Shown here: positions 8,195 through 16,825 of the stretch, one piece after another
Layout of the letters: the number at the start of each line of letters is the position of its first letter
Position numbering within the stretch: the first letter of the stretch is position 1
Assembly: GCA_021775525.1 (NCBI GenBank)
Contig: JAJFHQ010000063.1
Location: 1-56,866 of the forward strand
Direction: 5' to 3'
Length of the DNA stretch: 56,866 nucleotides
DNA from: Hyphomicrobiales bacterium
Lineage (GTDB): Bacteria > Pseudomonadota > Alphaproteobacteria > Rhizobiales > Methyloligellaceae
Translations under genes and position numbers: made by a program
The notes under the pieces: generated by a model
Told to the model about the DNA's origin: nothing
What the model saw: only the letters and a program-made list of their open reading frames with translations
Databases searched by the model: none

Positions 8195-9354
8195 CAGTAT
8201 TTCCTCACAATCCTGGCCGTGGCCACGTGATTGTCGAAATCCTCGGTGGAATCATTCGAGTCGTTATGCTCGAAGCGATAGTCCAGGCGGAAATCCAAAT
8301 TGGAGCCGCGCACATTTGTCACAAGGAAATGCGCCGTTGGCACCAGCATCACGTCTGAGCGGTCCTTGGTGCTGAAGGCGACATTCTGGTCGTAATCACG
8401 CTGGTAAACACCAAAGCCAGCGCCGACAAAAGCCTTCTTGTCAGCCACCGGAATGAAATAGGCCAGGCGCGCGCCATACTCAATGTAATTGCCGGGAAAC
8501 AGGGCGCTCTGAAAGACGCGCCCCGGTCCATTGCCGCCGGGCTCTGAATAAGTGAACCGCGGCAGAAAATAAAACGCGTCGCCATTCCTGAACCGGTTTG
8601 TCTGAAGGAAGCGTCCGTCCACATTCACGATCAACCCGTCATCGCCATTAAAGCTTGAATTGGTATCGCGATACTTGACCGTGGTCGTGACGCTTTGCCC
8701 GTTGCCCTTGTTGCGGCGCTCAAGGGCAATGCGCACCAGGCCATCCTGATAGAGCCAATCGTCATCAAGGAATGCCGCCGCAGTGCCCGGCGCAATGTGC
8801 AGCTGTGTCTTCTTGCTGACGTTGAAGACCGGCCCCGAGGCGATGGAGAAGGTGGCATCGTTCAGGTCATCCGTCTCCAGTAGAAGGTGGCCACTCGCCT
8901 GACCCAACGTGCGCCAGCGGTGGCCCGCGAGGGTGCGCTCGTCATACATCAGCAGGCTGGCCTCGAGCGAAATATCCTCATCATGATCAGCAGAACGGCT
9001 CGGCACCTGGCGCGGATTGGATTCGAATGACAGACCCGTCGTGAACGTGAATGCCGTAACGGCGGGCTGCAGCTTCAGCTTCGCTTTCCGGTAGGCGCGC
9101 CGCGCTTCGGCATTATTGGGATCGCGCGCCAGAACCCGCTCATAGGCAGCGAGTGCCTTGCGAGTTTCGCCCTGCGCCATGGCCAGTTCTGCGTAGCGAA
9201 GATTCAGTGCGGGATCATCGGGAGTGGATAACAGCTGGTCGAAGACGGCCGTGATCTCATCACCAAGCGCGATGACAGGCGTCACGAAGACAGTCAGCAT
9301 GGCCATGGCGAGCACGCGCCAAAAGGCAGTTACCGTTTTGTTTTTATTACGCAT
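8194..9354 (-). CDS. TPR and outer-membrane beta-barrel protein (Slam/DUF560-like)
   Basis: The 386-residue product from the ATG at 9354 has a signal peptide (hydrophobic VLAMAMLTVFVTPVIALG), then one to two TPR-like helical pairs (NLRYAELAMAQGETRKALAA, ARDPNNAEARRAYRKAKLKL, roughly residues 50-105). The rest is a long run of alternating amphipathic strands ending in aromatic Tyr, as in outer-membrane barrels. TPR plus barrel is the layout of surface lipoprotein assembly modulator (Slam)-like proteins, but I cannot confirm the family from sequence alone. It is coupled to the FecR-S74 gene, suggesting that protein is its partner or cargo. An upstream TTG/ATG region to 9423 is in frame but would hide the signal peptide. 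Confidence 0.72.
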   Translation of the reverse strand: MRNKNKTVTAFWRVLAMAMLTVFVTPVIALGDEITAVFDQLLSTPDDPALNLRYAELAMAQGETRKALAAYERVLARDPNNAEARRAYRKAKLKLQPAVTAFTFTTGLSFESNPRQVPSRSADHDEDISLEASLLMYDERTLAGHRWRTLGQASGHLLLETDDLNDATFSIASGPVFNVSKKTQLHIAPGTAAAFLDDDWLYQDGLVRIALERRNKGNGQSVTTTVKYRDTNSSFNGDDGLIVNVDGRFLQTNRFRNGDAFYFLPRFTYSEPGGNGPGRVFQSALFPGNYIEYGARLAYFIPVADKKAFVGAGFGVYQRDYDQNVAFSTKDRSDVMLVPTAHFLVTNVRGSNLDFRLDYRFEHNDSNDSTEDFDNHVATARIVRKY

Positions 9355-9705
9355 ATCACACATGCATATAGCCGTCGGCGTTGGCGCTGTTACACGGCAC
9401 CGCCCTCCCAGGAAGCAGTCCAACCTCTAGAAGATAGGGCGTGCAGCGCGCAATTTCATGCCCGGAGGCCTAATAAAAACATATTCAGCCCACGGAAGAC
9501 GCCATGCTGGCGTCAAAAATGCGGCTTGTAAAAGGCAAAAGCGCCTGAATTCAGATGTTTTTTGGACGATGTGACGGAACTACAACAGCGTTAGCCATGA
9601 TTGGTATTCATCCTTACGCCGGTCAGCTTCACACATCTTGCACAAGGGTGAACCCTATGGCAGTGTCCCCGCGACTTGACCGGCTCATTCAGCCCGTCAC
9701 TTTTC
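9355..9705. other. Intergenic region between barrel gene and tRNA-Thr
   Basis: This 351-bp stretch separates the divergent barrel gene and tRNA-Thr. No gene is supported; a forward open frame crossing it merely reads through the tRNA. Promoters for both neighbours must lie here but no convincing -35/-10 pair was found. Confidence 0.5.
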
Positions 9706-9780
9706 GCCCACGTAGCTCAGGGGTAGAGCACTCCCTTGGTAAGGGAGAGGCCAGTGGTTCAATTCCACTCGTGGGCACCA
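9706..9780 (+). tRNA. tRNA-Thr (anticodon GGT), CCA encoded
   Basis: Acceptor arms GCCCACG and CGTGGGC pair and are followed by ACCA. The anticodon stem-loop is CTCCC-TTGGTAA-GGGAG, giving anticodon GGT (Thr). The T arm contains GTGGTTCAATTCCAC. A T run at 9803-9809 may help termination, though no good stem precedes it. Its 3' half is duplicated at 9854 and 22280. Confidence 0.97.
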
Positions 9781-9853
9781 GCTTTTTCCTAAGAACTCTA
9801 AGTTTTTTTGATCAGCCCAAACGCTACAAAACGCTTTTCAGCACAGAACAGCG

Positions 9854-9898
9854 TTGGCTAGGGAGAGGCCAGTGGTTCAATTCCACCCGTGGAGACCA
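9854..9898 (+). repeat. tRNA-Thr 3'-half duplicate, att-like remnant 1
   Basis: Forty-five bases match the anticodon loop-to-CCA part of tRNA-Thr (9736-9780) with 5 differences by my alignment. It includes AGGGAGAGGCCAGTGGTTCA, but the acceptor stem is damaged (GTGGAGACCA). No 5' half is present, so it is not a tRNA gene. Such 3' fragments are typically left by site-specific integration into a tRNA gene. Confidence 0.8.
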
Positions 9899-10055
9899 CT
9901 TAAGCATTTGAATTTTATTCGGTATTTTAACGAGCCATTCCCGTGTCAAATGACCTAAACCCTCAGACTGGCGCATTTCCGTCACACCAAGAGAGTGATC
10001 GGCGCCCCTCCGAGCCAGGCTAAAGCCTCGGCGAAGCACATCGCGCTCAGGAAGA

Positions 10056-11087
10056 TTACCTCAGGAATGTCAGCAGTGTGAAGCGCTCGCCCGAGGTGAC
10101 GGGTAGCACCTCGTGCAGCAAAGAGCAGGAGAACACGACCGCCCCACCGGCGGGAGGGCAGAACAATTGGTTGCCGTACTCGGGGAATCGCAGATCACCA
10201 CCCTCGTATTCGCCGGTATTCAGATTGATGGTGATGGCGTATTTGCGGTCCTTCGTCGGTGGGCTGGTGTTGTCGCGGTGGATGTTGAAGAACCCCTGGT
10301 CGCTCGCCTTGTAACAACCGACCCTGAGCGCCTCCATGCTCCACTTGTGAAAATGCAGAACCTTTTTGAGCTCGGGAGCCAGCCGCGGCATCATCTTTCC
10401 GAGCACACGCTGCTGCATCTCCGGATCTTCCAGGATGAAGTCCTCGCGGCGCTTCATGTCTCTCGCCACGGCCTTGCGGCCACCTTGGCTGGCGCCGAGG
10501 GTGACCTGACCTTCCTGCGTCTCCCCGTCCCGCCACAGACCGATGAGCCATTCGCAATCTTCCGGGTCGAGCACGCGCGGGATCATCAGCGCAGGGGGTA
10601 TGCTGCTCACCGCTCTGGGCTTATCGGAAAATGTCACTTCGCTTAGGCACTCACCCAGCCAGCCGCTAAGGTTTTCGCCCGTTTGGTCGAGCCCGGTGAT
10701 CCCGGCGACTCGCTGGTTGGGACACAAAACAAATATTGACGGCGCGGGAACGCCCGAAAGGTTGGCGAATCCGGTAGTAACCTCGCCGCCAACATCCACG
10801 ACCGTCCGGATCGGCCAGTTGGCGGCCTCTTTTTGCGCTTTCACATCCTCCGCGTTGCCGGCCACGATGGTAACCATCTGGGCACGGTCCCCGTCGAGCG
10901 AGGATATGGAAAGCAACGGATCGGCAAGGTCTTTTAAGTCAGTATTTCCACTAAAAATGAATACCACCGGCTTTCCGGTAACGTCGCAGTAAAAATCGTA
11001 AAAATCACCCTCAGTATCATTACAACTGAAAACCGGAGAATGGTCGCCCACACCGAGGTGCGGCTTCAGTTGAGCGCTCTGAGTCAC
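10056..11087 (-). CDS. Thioredoxin-like / 2OG-Fe(II) oxygenase fusion protein
   Basis: From the GTG at 11087 (GGAGG 9 nt upstream) the protein has 343 residues. The N-terminal ~150 residues resemble an AhpC/TSA-type thioredoxin fold (GVGDHSPVFSCNDTEGDFY, GKPVVFIFSGNTDL, GVPAPSIFVLCP) but lack a CxxC motif or a Cys at the usual peroxidatic position. The C-terminal ~190 residues are a prolyl 4-hydroxylase-like 2-oxoglutarate oxygenase with the iron triad His270-x-Asp272 (FFNIHRDN) and His325 (SLLHEV), and Arg335 (GERFTLL) for 2-oxoglutarate. A hydroxylase acting on protein or small-molecule substrate is predicted; the substrate is unknown. It stands alone, first in the putative island. Confidence 0.82.
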   Translation of the reverse strand: MTQSAQLKPHLGVGDHSPVFSCNDTEGDFYDFYCDVTGKPVVFIFSGNTDLKDLADPLLSISSLDGDRAQMVTIVAGNAEDVKAQKEAANWPIRTVVDVGGEVTTGFANLSGVPAPSIFVLCPNQRVAGITGLDQTGENLSGWLGECLSEVTFSDKPRAVSSIPPALMIPRVLDPEDCEWLIGLWRDGETQEGQVTLGASQGGRKAVARDMKRREDFILEDPEMQQRVLGKMMPRLAPELKKVLHFHKWSMEALRVGCYKASDQGFFNIHRDNTSPPTKDRKYAITINLNTGEYEGGDLRFPEYGNQLFCPPAGGAVVFSCSLLHEVLPVTSGERFTLLTFLR

Positions 11088-11560
11088 TGATACTACCCTC
11101 CGTACCCGGAAAATCAGCACTCTGCCACAACGATCTCGACGAGTACACTGATAGATATTCAGGGCACCGCATCACGCCTGAAAGCAGGAATTGGACGGTA
11201 GAATGTCCGCTTTCCACTCAAGAGCTGGATTGCTCGCTCGGGGCAGATGACGTTTGCAAAGTACCAATAGCGGAGATTCTGGGACGCATTCACGACCCTT
11301 AACCAGCAGGGGCTAACGGCTATCTGATCAGTGGTATTTATTTTCCGATGCGGTGAGAATTTTCAATGTTGATTTCAGGGCTTGATGCAATACCGGATAA
11401 GTTCTCGCTCTGCTCTTTCGCCTCAGAACTTGAAGATATCTCTGTCCCCGTGAAGGTCATTTTAACCATATGAGACAAATTCCTTCTTGTGATTTTCTTT
11501 CTTTTCAATTTTCGCACGTAGCCTGCATCGAACAACTCGTGACCATGGGGCACCGAGACG
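11088..11560. other. Intergenic region between oxygenase and GGDEF-EAL genes
   Basis: This 473-bp divergent spacer holds a degenerate copy of the dispersed repeat (11203-11250). A minus-strand open frame from 11703 down to 11338 has no domain and overlaps the GGDEF-EAL gene, so it is not accepted. Confidence 0.5.
11203..11250. repeat. Degenerate dispersed palindromic repeat
   Basis: The left arm ATGTCCGC followed by TTTCCACTCA matches the family; the right arm is only partly kept as GCAGATGA (11243-11250) after a longer loop. It is probably a decayed copy. Confidence 0.5.
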
Positions 11561-14011
11561 ATGCGGCTGAAACATTTGCTATTTGTGCTTTTTGGCGCAT
11601 TAACGATTTTTCCGGTACTGGTCTTCTGGCTCTGGTCGCACTCCCAGATATTGCAAAGTGAGTTCGACGAGGTACGGGACCGCCATCTCCTTCTGGCTCG
11701 CAACCTAGGTGCTGCCCTGCAGCGCTATCACCGTGACGTCTCGGCAACCTTCGAACTGCTTTCGGCAAGCCTTGCCAGAGACGGCCGCGCCGGGCAGACG
11801 GAAGATCTACTTAAAAATCTCGAGTTCCGTCACGTCTGTCTCGCCGATGCCACTACGGGCATCGTCATCGCCGAAGCGAGCAGGTTGGAGGCCCGTTGCC
11901 CAAAGATGGTTCCGAAAGAAAGGTTCGCGACCTTGAAGGCACTCGCAGCAGCGGATCGGACGCAGTTCACACCAGTCATGAACGGGCCAGGTGACATGCC
12001 AATCATGTACGTGATCCGGTTGGTCGACGATAAACTGGCGATCGGCGCACTCCGAACCGACTATTTCGTGCGTCTTGGCAAGGCCATCTCCTTCGGCGTC
12101 AAAGGCCACGCTGCTATCGTGGATAACAAGGGCAATGTGCTGGCTCACCCGCTGGACAGCTGGATCGCTTCACGCAAGAACATTTCAAAAGTCTCAGCAG
12201 TCAAGCGCATGCTCAGAGGAGAGACCGGCATCCAAGAGTTCTATTCACCCGCACTCAAGGGAGACATGATCGCAGGATTCACGTCCGTGCCGGGTCCCGG
12301 CTGGGGTGTCATGATCCCTCAGCCGGTGGCAGAACTGCATATCAAGGCCGCCAAGGCGGAAAACTCAGCACTGACCGTGCTGGCAGTGTGCCTGTTAATC
12401 GTCATCTTCCTCTCGATCGCCACCGCCACGTATCTGTCCCGGCCACTGGAACACATCCTGGAGGCGACGCATCGCGCCAAGGATTCAAATCACCTCCAGG
12501 AGGCGAATTTGTCGACGCACTGGTTTGTGCCGATCGAGTTTCATAAGGTGCTGAAAAGCTTCAACCGCATGGTCCGGCGCTTGCGCGACAATCTGATTCA
12601 TATCAAGCATCTTGCATACTCGGATCCGGTTACTGGCTTGCCGAACCGGGAGTCGTTCCGGCTCATGCTACAAAAAGAACTGAAACGCTTGCGTGATACA
12701 GGCGAGAGCGGAGCAATGCTGTTCGTCGATCTCGACGAGTTCAAGGCCGTAAACGACACCATGGGTCACGATGGCGGAGACACCGCATTGCGGGCCATCT
12801 CGACACGCCTCATCGGCACGCTTCAGTTCCGTACTGGCCGCGACCCGATTTCCCGGGCGATGACCAAAGACGCGGTGTTGGCTGTAGCCGACGGGGCACC
12901 AATGCTGGCACGCATCGGCGGCGATGAATTCGTAATCTTCGTCCCAGGCGCTGGTGACACCGAGCAACTCCAGAACATCCTGGAGGATGTCAAGCAATGC
13001 CTGGTCGAGCCTGTCGATGTGGGCGGTGAGGAAGTCGTCATTGGCGCCAGTATCGGCGCCGCCAGGTTCCCAGCTGATGGCGACAGCTACGAGGCCATTC
13101 TCAAGCGCGCAGACATCGCTATGTACCATGCCAAGCGCACGGGCAAGAACAAGGTCCAGATCTACAGCAGCGAGATTGGCGAAGTGTCAATCGCCGAGTT
13201 GCGCCGTGAAGTATCGATGGCGATCAAGAACGGCGAGTTCGTTCTCCACTACCAACCAAAGATCAACTGCCAGACTAATAGCATTGAGAGCGTCGAAGCG
13301 CTTATTCGCTGGAACCATTCCGAGCGCGGTTTTCTTTTTCCAGGTGCCTTCATCCCCATGGTCGAAGAGTCCGACGTCATCGTAGAACTTGGCGAATGGG
13401 TGGTTCGCGCCGCCGTTGCCGATATGGCCACTTGGCGAGAGCAAGGCACGGAACGGCGCATCTCAGTTAATATCTCGGCCCGCCATTTCTGCTCCGCCAA
13501 TTTCGTTGAGCGCATCACGCATATCATCGACGAGACTGGAGTGGACCGGCGCTATCTCGAACTAGAAATCACCGAAGAAGCGGCAATGACTTGCCAGATT
13601 TCGACCCAGGAGGCCATCGATGCCTTGCATGCGGCGGGCATTCGTGTATCGCTCGACGACTTCGGTCGCGGCTATTCGAACCTGTCACGATTGGCCGATC
13701 TTTCAGTCGACACCATCAAGATTGACGACCCGTTGACAGCCCGCGTCACATCCGACGAGCGCGTTAGGGCCATTATCAGGGCTACTGTCGAGATGGCCGA
13801 AGGGTTGGGTTGCCAGACCGTAGCCGAGGGTGTGGAAACCATGGAGCAAGCTGCGTGCCTGGTCGAGTTGGGCTGCACGCATCTTCAAGGCTATCATTTC
13901 GCCAAGCCCATGGAGAAAAACCAGCTGCTGGACTGGATCAAGATTCATGAAACGGGCAAGGTTCGCGAGATGCAGGATCTGATCGTGGAGAAGCTGGTCG
14001 AAAGCGCGTGA
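11561..14011 (+). CDS. Membrane diguanylate cyclase/phosphodiesterase (GGDEF-EAL)
   Basis: This 816-residue inner-membrane protein has one TM helix at the N-terminus (LLFVLFGALTIFPVLVFWLW), a periplasmic Cache-like sensor of about 250 residues, and a second TM near residue 280 (LTVLAVCLLIVIFLSIATAT). A HAMP-like linker is followed by a GGDEF domain with an intact RIGGDEFVIF (residues 451-460) and an EAL domain with EAL at 579-581, ELEITEE, DDFGRGYSNLSRL and QTVAEGVET. Both catalytic motifs look intact, so it could either make or degrade c-di-GMP. It precedes the secreted peroxidase gene by 254 bp on the same strand, so it may control surface-related functions, though no direct link is shown. 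Confidence 0.93.
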   Translation: MRLKHLLFVLFGALTIFPVLVFWLWSHSQILQSEFDEVRDRHLLLARNLGAALQRYHRDVSATFELLSASLARDGRAGQTEDLLKNLEFRHVCLADATTGIVIAEASRLEARCPKMVPKERFATLKALAAADRTQFTPVMNGPGDMPIMYVIRLVDDKLAIGALRTDYFVRLGKAISFGVKGHAAIVDNKGNVLAHPLDSWIASRKNISKVSAVKRMLRGETGIQEFYSPALKGDMIAGFTSVPGPGWGVMIPQPVAELHIKAAKAENSALTVLAVCLLIVIFLSIATATYLSRPLEHILEATHRAKDSNHLQEANLSTHWFVPIEFHKVLKSFNRMVRRLRDNLIHIKHLAYSDPVTGLPNRESFRLMLQKELKRLRDTGESGAMLFVDLDEFKAVNDTMGHDGGDTALRAISTRLIGTLQFRTGRDPISRAMTKDAVLAVADGAPMLARIGGDEFVIFVPGAGDTEQLQNILEDVKQCLVEPVDVGGEEVVIGASIGAARFPADGDSYEAILKRADIAMYHAKRTGKNKVQIYSSEIGEVSIAELRREVSMAIKNGEFVLHYQPKINCQTNSIESVEALIRWNHSERGFLFPGAFIPMVEESDVIVELGEWVVRAAVADMATWREQGTERRISVNISARHFCSANFVERITHIIDETGVDRRYLELEITEEAAMTCQISTQEAIDALHAAGIRVSLDDFGRGYSNLSRLADLSVDTIKIDDPLTARVTSDERVRAIIRATVEMAEGLGCQTVAEGVETMEQAACLVELGCTHLQGYHFAKPMEKNQLLDWIKIHETGKVREMQDLIVEKLVESA

Positions 14012-14265
14012 GGTTCATGTACGTAGCCAGCTGCTAGAGCCGGAATTTTCGAGTGAAAAATCCCTATCCCCGGTTGGAAGTCCGCCCCTCAACCGCCGGC
14101 GGCAAGGCAACACCTTCTATTTAAATGGGTCGAACTTACATTGTTGCGGCTATCTACTAAGATTTACCATTAATTCTTCCGTGAGCAGATCATCACGAGA
14201 ATTTTATGTATCCAACCTCTTGCAGGGCAGACTGTTCGAAGTCCTGAAAAGAAGCGGAGGATATA

Positions 14266-16767
14266 ATGACGATCACCGATGGTTTGCATAATCTTGAACG
14301 GCGGAGCTCCGATGGCACGGGGAACAATCTCCTGGACCCGGACCTGGGCAGTGCAGGTACGCGATTCTCGCGCCTTGCCGACCCCGCGTATGCCGATGAC
14401 GTCGGTGCGCCGGAAGATCGCGGAAACGCGCGTGCAATTTCCAATTCAATCGTCGACCAGGACGGCGTGATCCCGAGCACTCACACTGCGTCTGATCTGC
14501 TCACCTATTTCGGCCAGTTCATCGATCACGACATTGATCTCACACCAACGGGAAAAACCGAACAGCTTCACATCGACGTTCCGGCAGGCGATACGACTTT
14601 CACGCCCGGCAGTCAGCTTTCGCTCGACCGCTCGACCTTTGCCGAGAACACCGGAGTAAACGGCATTCCGCGGGAACAGGTCAACAAGATCACCAGTTTT
14701 GCCGATGCGAGCAATGTCTACGGCTCATCAGAGGACGTCACCCAGCTGCTGCGGGCTGATGCTGGCGCCAGCGCTTATATGCTGACCAGCGTTGATGGTT
14801 ACGCACCGACGATGGGACAATTACGTGAAATTTATCCGACACTGGATGCAGACCATCCCGAGCTTATCGCCGGTGCTCCAACCAACGATGCCTATGTCGG
14901 TGGCGATATTCGCATCAACGAGAATATCGCACTGACCTCGATGCATTCTGTCTGGATTGCTGAACATAACAATCAGGTCGATAAGCTCCAGAGTGCGCAT
15001 CCCGACTGGACGCAGAACCAGCTGTTTGACGCGGCACGTGTTGTCGTCGAGGCGCAATATCAGAACGTGGTTTTCAATGAATATCTCCCCTTCCTTCTGG
15101 GCGCGGAGAACATCCCGGAATATTCCGGATACAACCCGAATATCGATCCCTCGATTTCAACCGAATTCGCCACCGCCGCCTACCGGCTCGGTCACAGCCA
15201 GTTGAGTTCGGTTATGCACCGTACAAACGAGGATGGCAGCACCGTCGCGGATGGCGATTTGGGTTTGTTCGAAGCCTTTTTCTCACCATCCGAGTTGGAC
15301 AATGGAGGCGGCGCAGATGCACTGATGCGCGGACTGGCCTCAGGATCAAGTCAGGAAATCGATGAAAATATCGTCGACGATGTGCGCAACCTGCTGTTCG
15401 CCAATACCGGTGAAGGCACCGATCTTGCCTCGCTCAATATTATGCGCGGGCGCGATCACGGCATACCCACACTGAATGACATGCGCGTGGAACTTGGTCT
15501 CGATCCATATGCGGATTTCTCGGAGTTGACCAAGGATACAGCGCTTCAGGCGCAGTTTGCCGAAGTCTACACCTCGATTGACCAGGTGGATTTGTGGGTT
15601 GGCGGCCTGGCGGAAGAGAAAACATCCGGTTCGCAACTCGGTTCGACCTTCCACACGATCGTTCTCGACCAGTTCATGCGGCTTCGTGATGGCGACCGTT
15701 TCTATTTTGAAGAGCGCCTGAAGGACTTCCCCGAACTGCTTCAAGAGGTCAAGGACACCAGCCTTTCCGACGTGCTTCTGCGCACCACCGGCATCGACTA
15801 TCTCCAGGATGATGTTTTTGTCGCGCACAACCGCATCGGCGGCAGTGAGAACCATGATTATCTGGAAGGCACCAACGAACATGACCTGATCATCGGCTTC
15901 GATGGCCACGACAATCTTGTCGGGCTCAAGGGAGATGATGACCTCTATGGCGGCGCTGGGCACGACTATCTGCGCGGCTTCGCGGGAAATGATGTTCTCG
16001 TTGGCGAGGCCGGGAATGACGCAATGAAAGGCGGGAAAGGAAACGACCAGCTTTCCGGTGGTGACGGCTATGACTGGCTGCATGGCGGCAAAGATGATGA
16101 TCTGCTTGATGGCGGTGCACAGAATGATTTTCTTAAGGGTGCGTCAGGAAACGACCAGCTGTTCGGCGACTCCAAGGGAACGCTCAGCGGTGCGCCCGTA
16201 ACCGGGTTCGATGTCCTCGAAGGGAATTCCGGCAACGACATTCTGGTTGGTGATGCGGCAAAACTCGACGGAGATGCCAAAGCCAGTGCTGACTATGTTG
16301 AGGGCGGTTCCGGCAACGATATTCTGTATGGCGATGCAATAGAGCTTGCCGGGAATGCTTCCGGCGGTGACGACAATCTGCAGGGCGGCAAAGGCAATGA
16401 CACCCTTTACGGTGACTCCCAGATTGCAGGCGCGACCACCAGTGGCGGTGACGATTATCTTGTTGGCGGGCGCGGAAACGACGTATTGGTCGGCGGCGGC
16501 GGCAACGATTTTCTGGTTGGCGAGCGCGGAAACGATGTGTTCGTATTCGCTTCTGATTCAGGTGAAGATATCATTTGGGACTTCAGCCAGGTCAAGGGCA
16601 ATACCGATAGCCTGGATGTGTCGGGCTATGGCTTCAAGGCCATCACCGATTTCTCGGTGTTCGATATCTATGAAGGCTCGGCGATTGAGTTCACCGACAC
16701 TGACCATGTGGTCCTCGTCGGCGTCAACGCCGCCAGCTTGAGCGAAGACGACTTCCTGTTTGCGTAA
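14266..16767 (+). CDS. Secreted RTX-type animal heme peroxidase
   Basis: The 833-residue protein joins an animal-type heme peroxidase domain (about residues 20-520) to RTX calcium-binding repeats (about 527-760) and a C-terminal type I secretion region ending EDDFLFA. Peroxidase landmarks are FGQFIDHDIDLTP (distal His88), RINEN with Arg216 and Glu219 followed by ALTSMHSVWIAEHN, YRLGH with proximal His310, and NIMRGRDHGIPTLND. The RTX part has repeated GGxGxD units, many written GGKGND or GGRGND. No Sec signal is present, as expected for type I export. GGAGG lies 6 nt before the ATG. The exporter genes lie convergently just downstream. Peroxinectin-like cell-surface oxidation or adhesion is an inference. 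Confidence 0.92.
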   Translation: MTITDGLHNLERRSSDGTGNNLLDPDLGSAGTRFSRLADPAYADDVGAPEDRGNARAISNSIVDQDGVIPSTHTASDLLTYFGQFIDHDIDLTPTGKTEQLHIDVPAGDTTFTPGSQLSLDRSTFAENTGVNGIPREQVNKITSFADASNVYGSSEDVTQLLRADAGASAYMLTSVDGYAPTMGQLREIYPTLDADHPELIAGAPTNDAYVGGDIRINENIALTSMHSVWIAEHNNQVDKLQSAHPDWTQNQLFDAARVVVEAQYQNVVFNEYLPFLLGAENIPEYSGYNPNIDPSISTEFATAAYRLGHSQLSSVMHRTNEDGSTVADGDLGLFEAFFSPSELDNGGGADALMRGLASGSSQEIDENIVDDVRNLLFANTGEGTDLASLNIMRGRDHGIPTLNDMRVELGLDPYADFSELTKDTALQAQFAEVYTSIDQVDLWVGGLAEEKTSGSQLGSTFHTIVLDQFMRLRDGDRFYFEERLKDFPELLQEVKDTSLSDVLLRTTGIDYLQDDVFVAHNRIGGSENHDYLEGTNEHDLIIGFDGHDNLVGLKGDDDLYGGAGHDYLRGFAGNDVLVGEAGNDAMKGGKGNDQLSGGDGYDWLHGGKDDDLLDGGAQNDFLKGASGNDQLFGDSKGTLSGAPVTGFDVLEGNSGNDILVGDAAKLDGDAKASADYVEGGSGNDILYGDAIELAGNASGGDDNLQGGKGNDTLYGDSQIAGATTSGGDDYLVGGRGNDVLVGGGGNDFLVGERGNDVFVFASDSGEDIIWDFSQVKGNTDSLDVSGYGFKAITDFSVFDIYEGSAIEFTDTDHVVLVGVNAASLSEDDFLFA

Positions 16768-16790
16768 GAACGAATATTGATTGTCGGGTG

Positions 16791-16811
16791 CGTTTGGGCT
16801 TGGCCCAAACG
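16791..16811. terminator. Hairpin between convergent peroxidase and hlyD-like genes
   Basis: A perfect 9-bp inverted repeat CGTTTGGGC/GCCCAAACG with a 3-nt loop lies in the 58-bp gap between converging genes. It may stop transcription from both sides, although no strong T run follows. Confidence 0.6.
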
Positions 16812-16825
16812 TTCCCGGTATCATA

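Noticed and set aside
9555..9911. Forward 118-codon frame crossing tRNA-Thr
   Set aside because: It is a translation of the tRNA itself (text like GVEHSLGKGEASGSIPLVG), a familiar artefact, with no ribosome-binding site.
11338..11703. Minus-strand 121-codon frame before the GGDEF-EAL gene
   Set aside because: It overlaps the start of the GGDEF-EAL gene, has no domain or hydrophobic pattern, and runs through spacer DNA.
14071..14096. CGGTTG/CAACCG inverted repeat after the GGDEF-EAL gene
   Set aside because: Only 6 bp of stem with a long loop and no T run; not convincing as a terminator.
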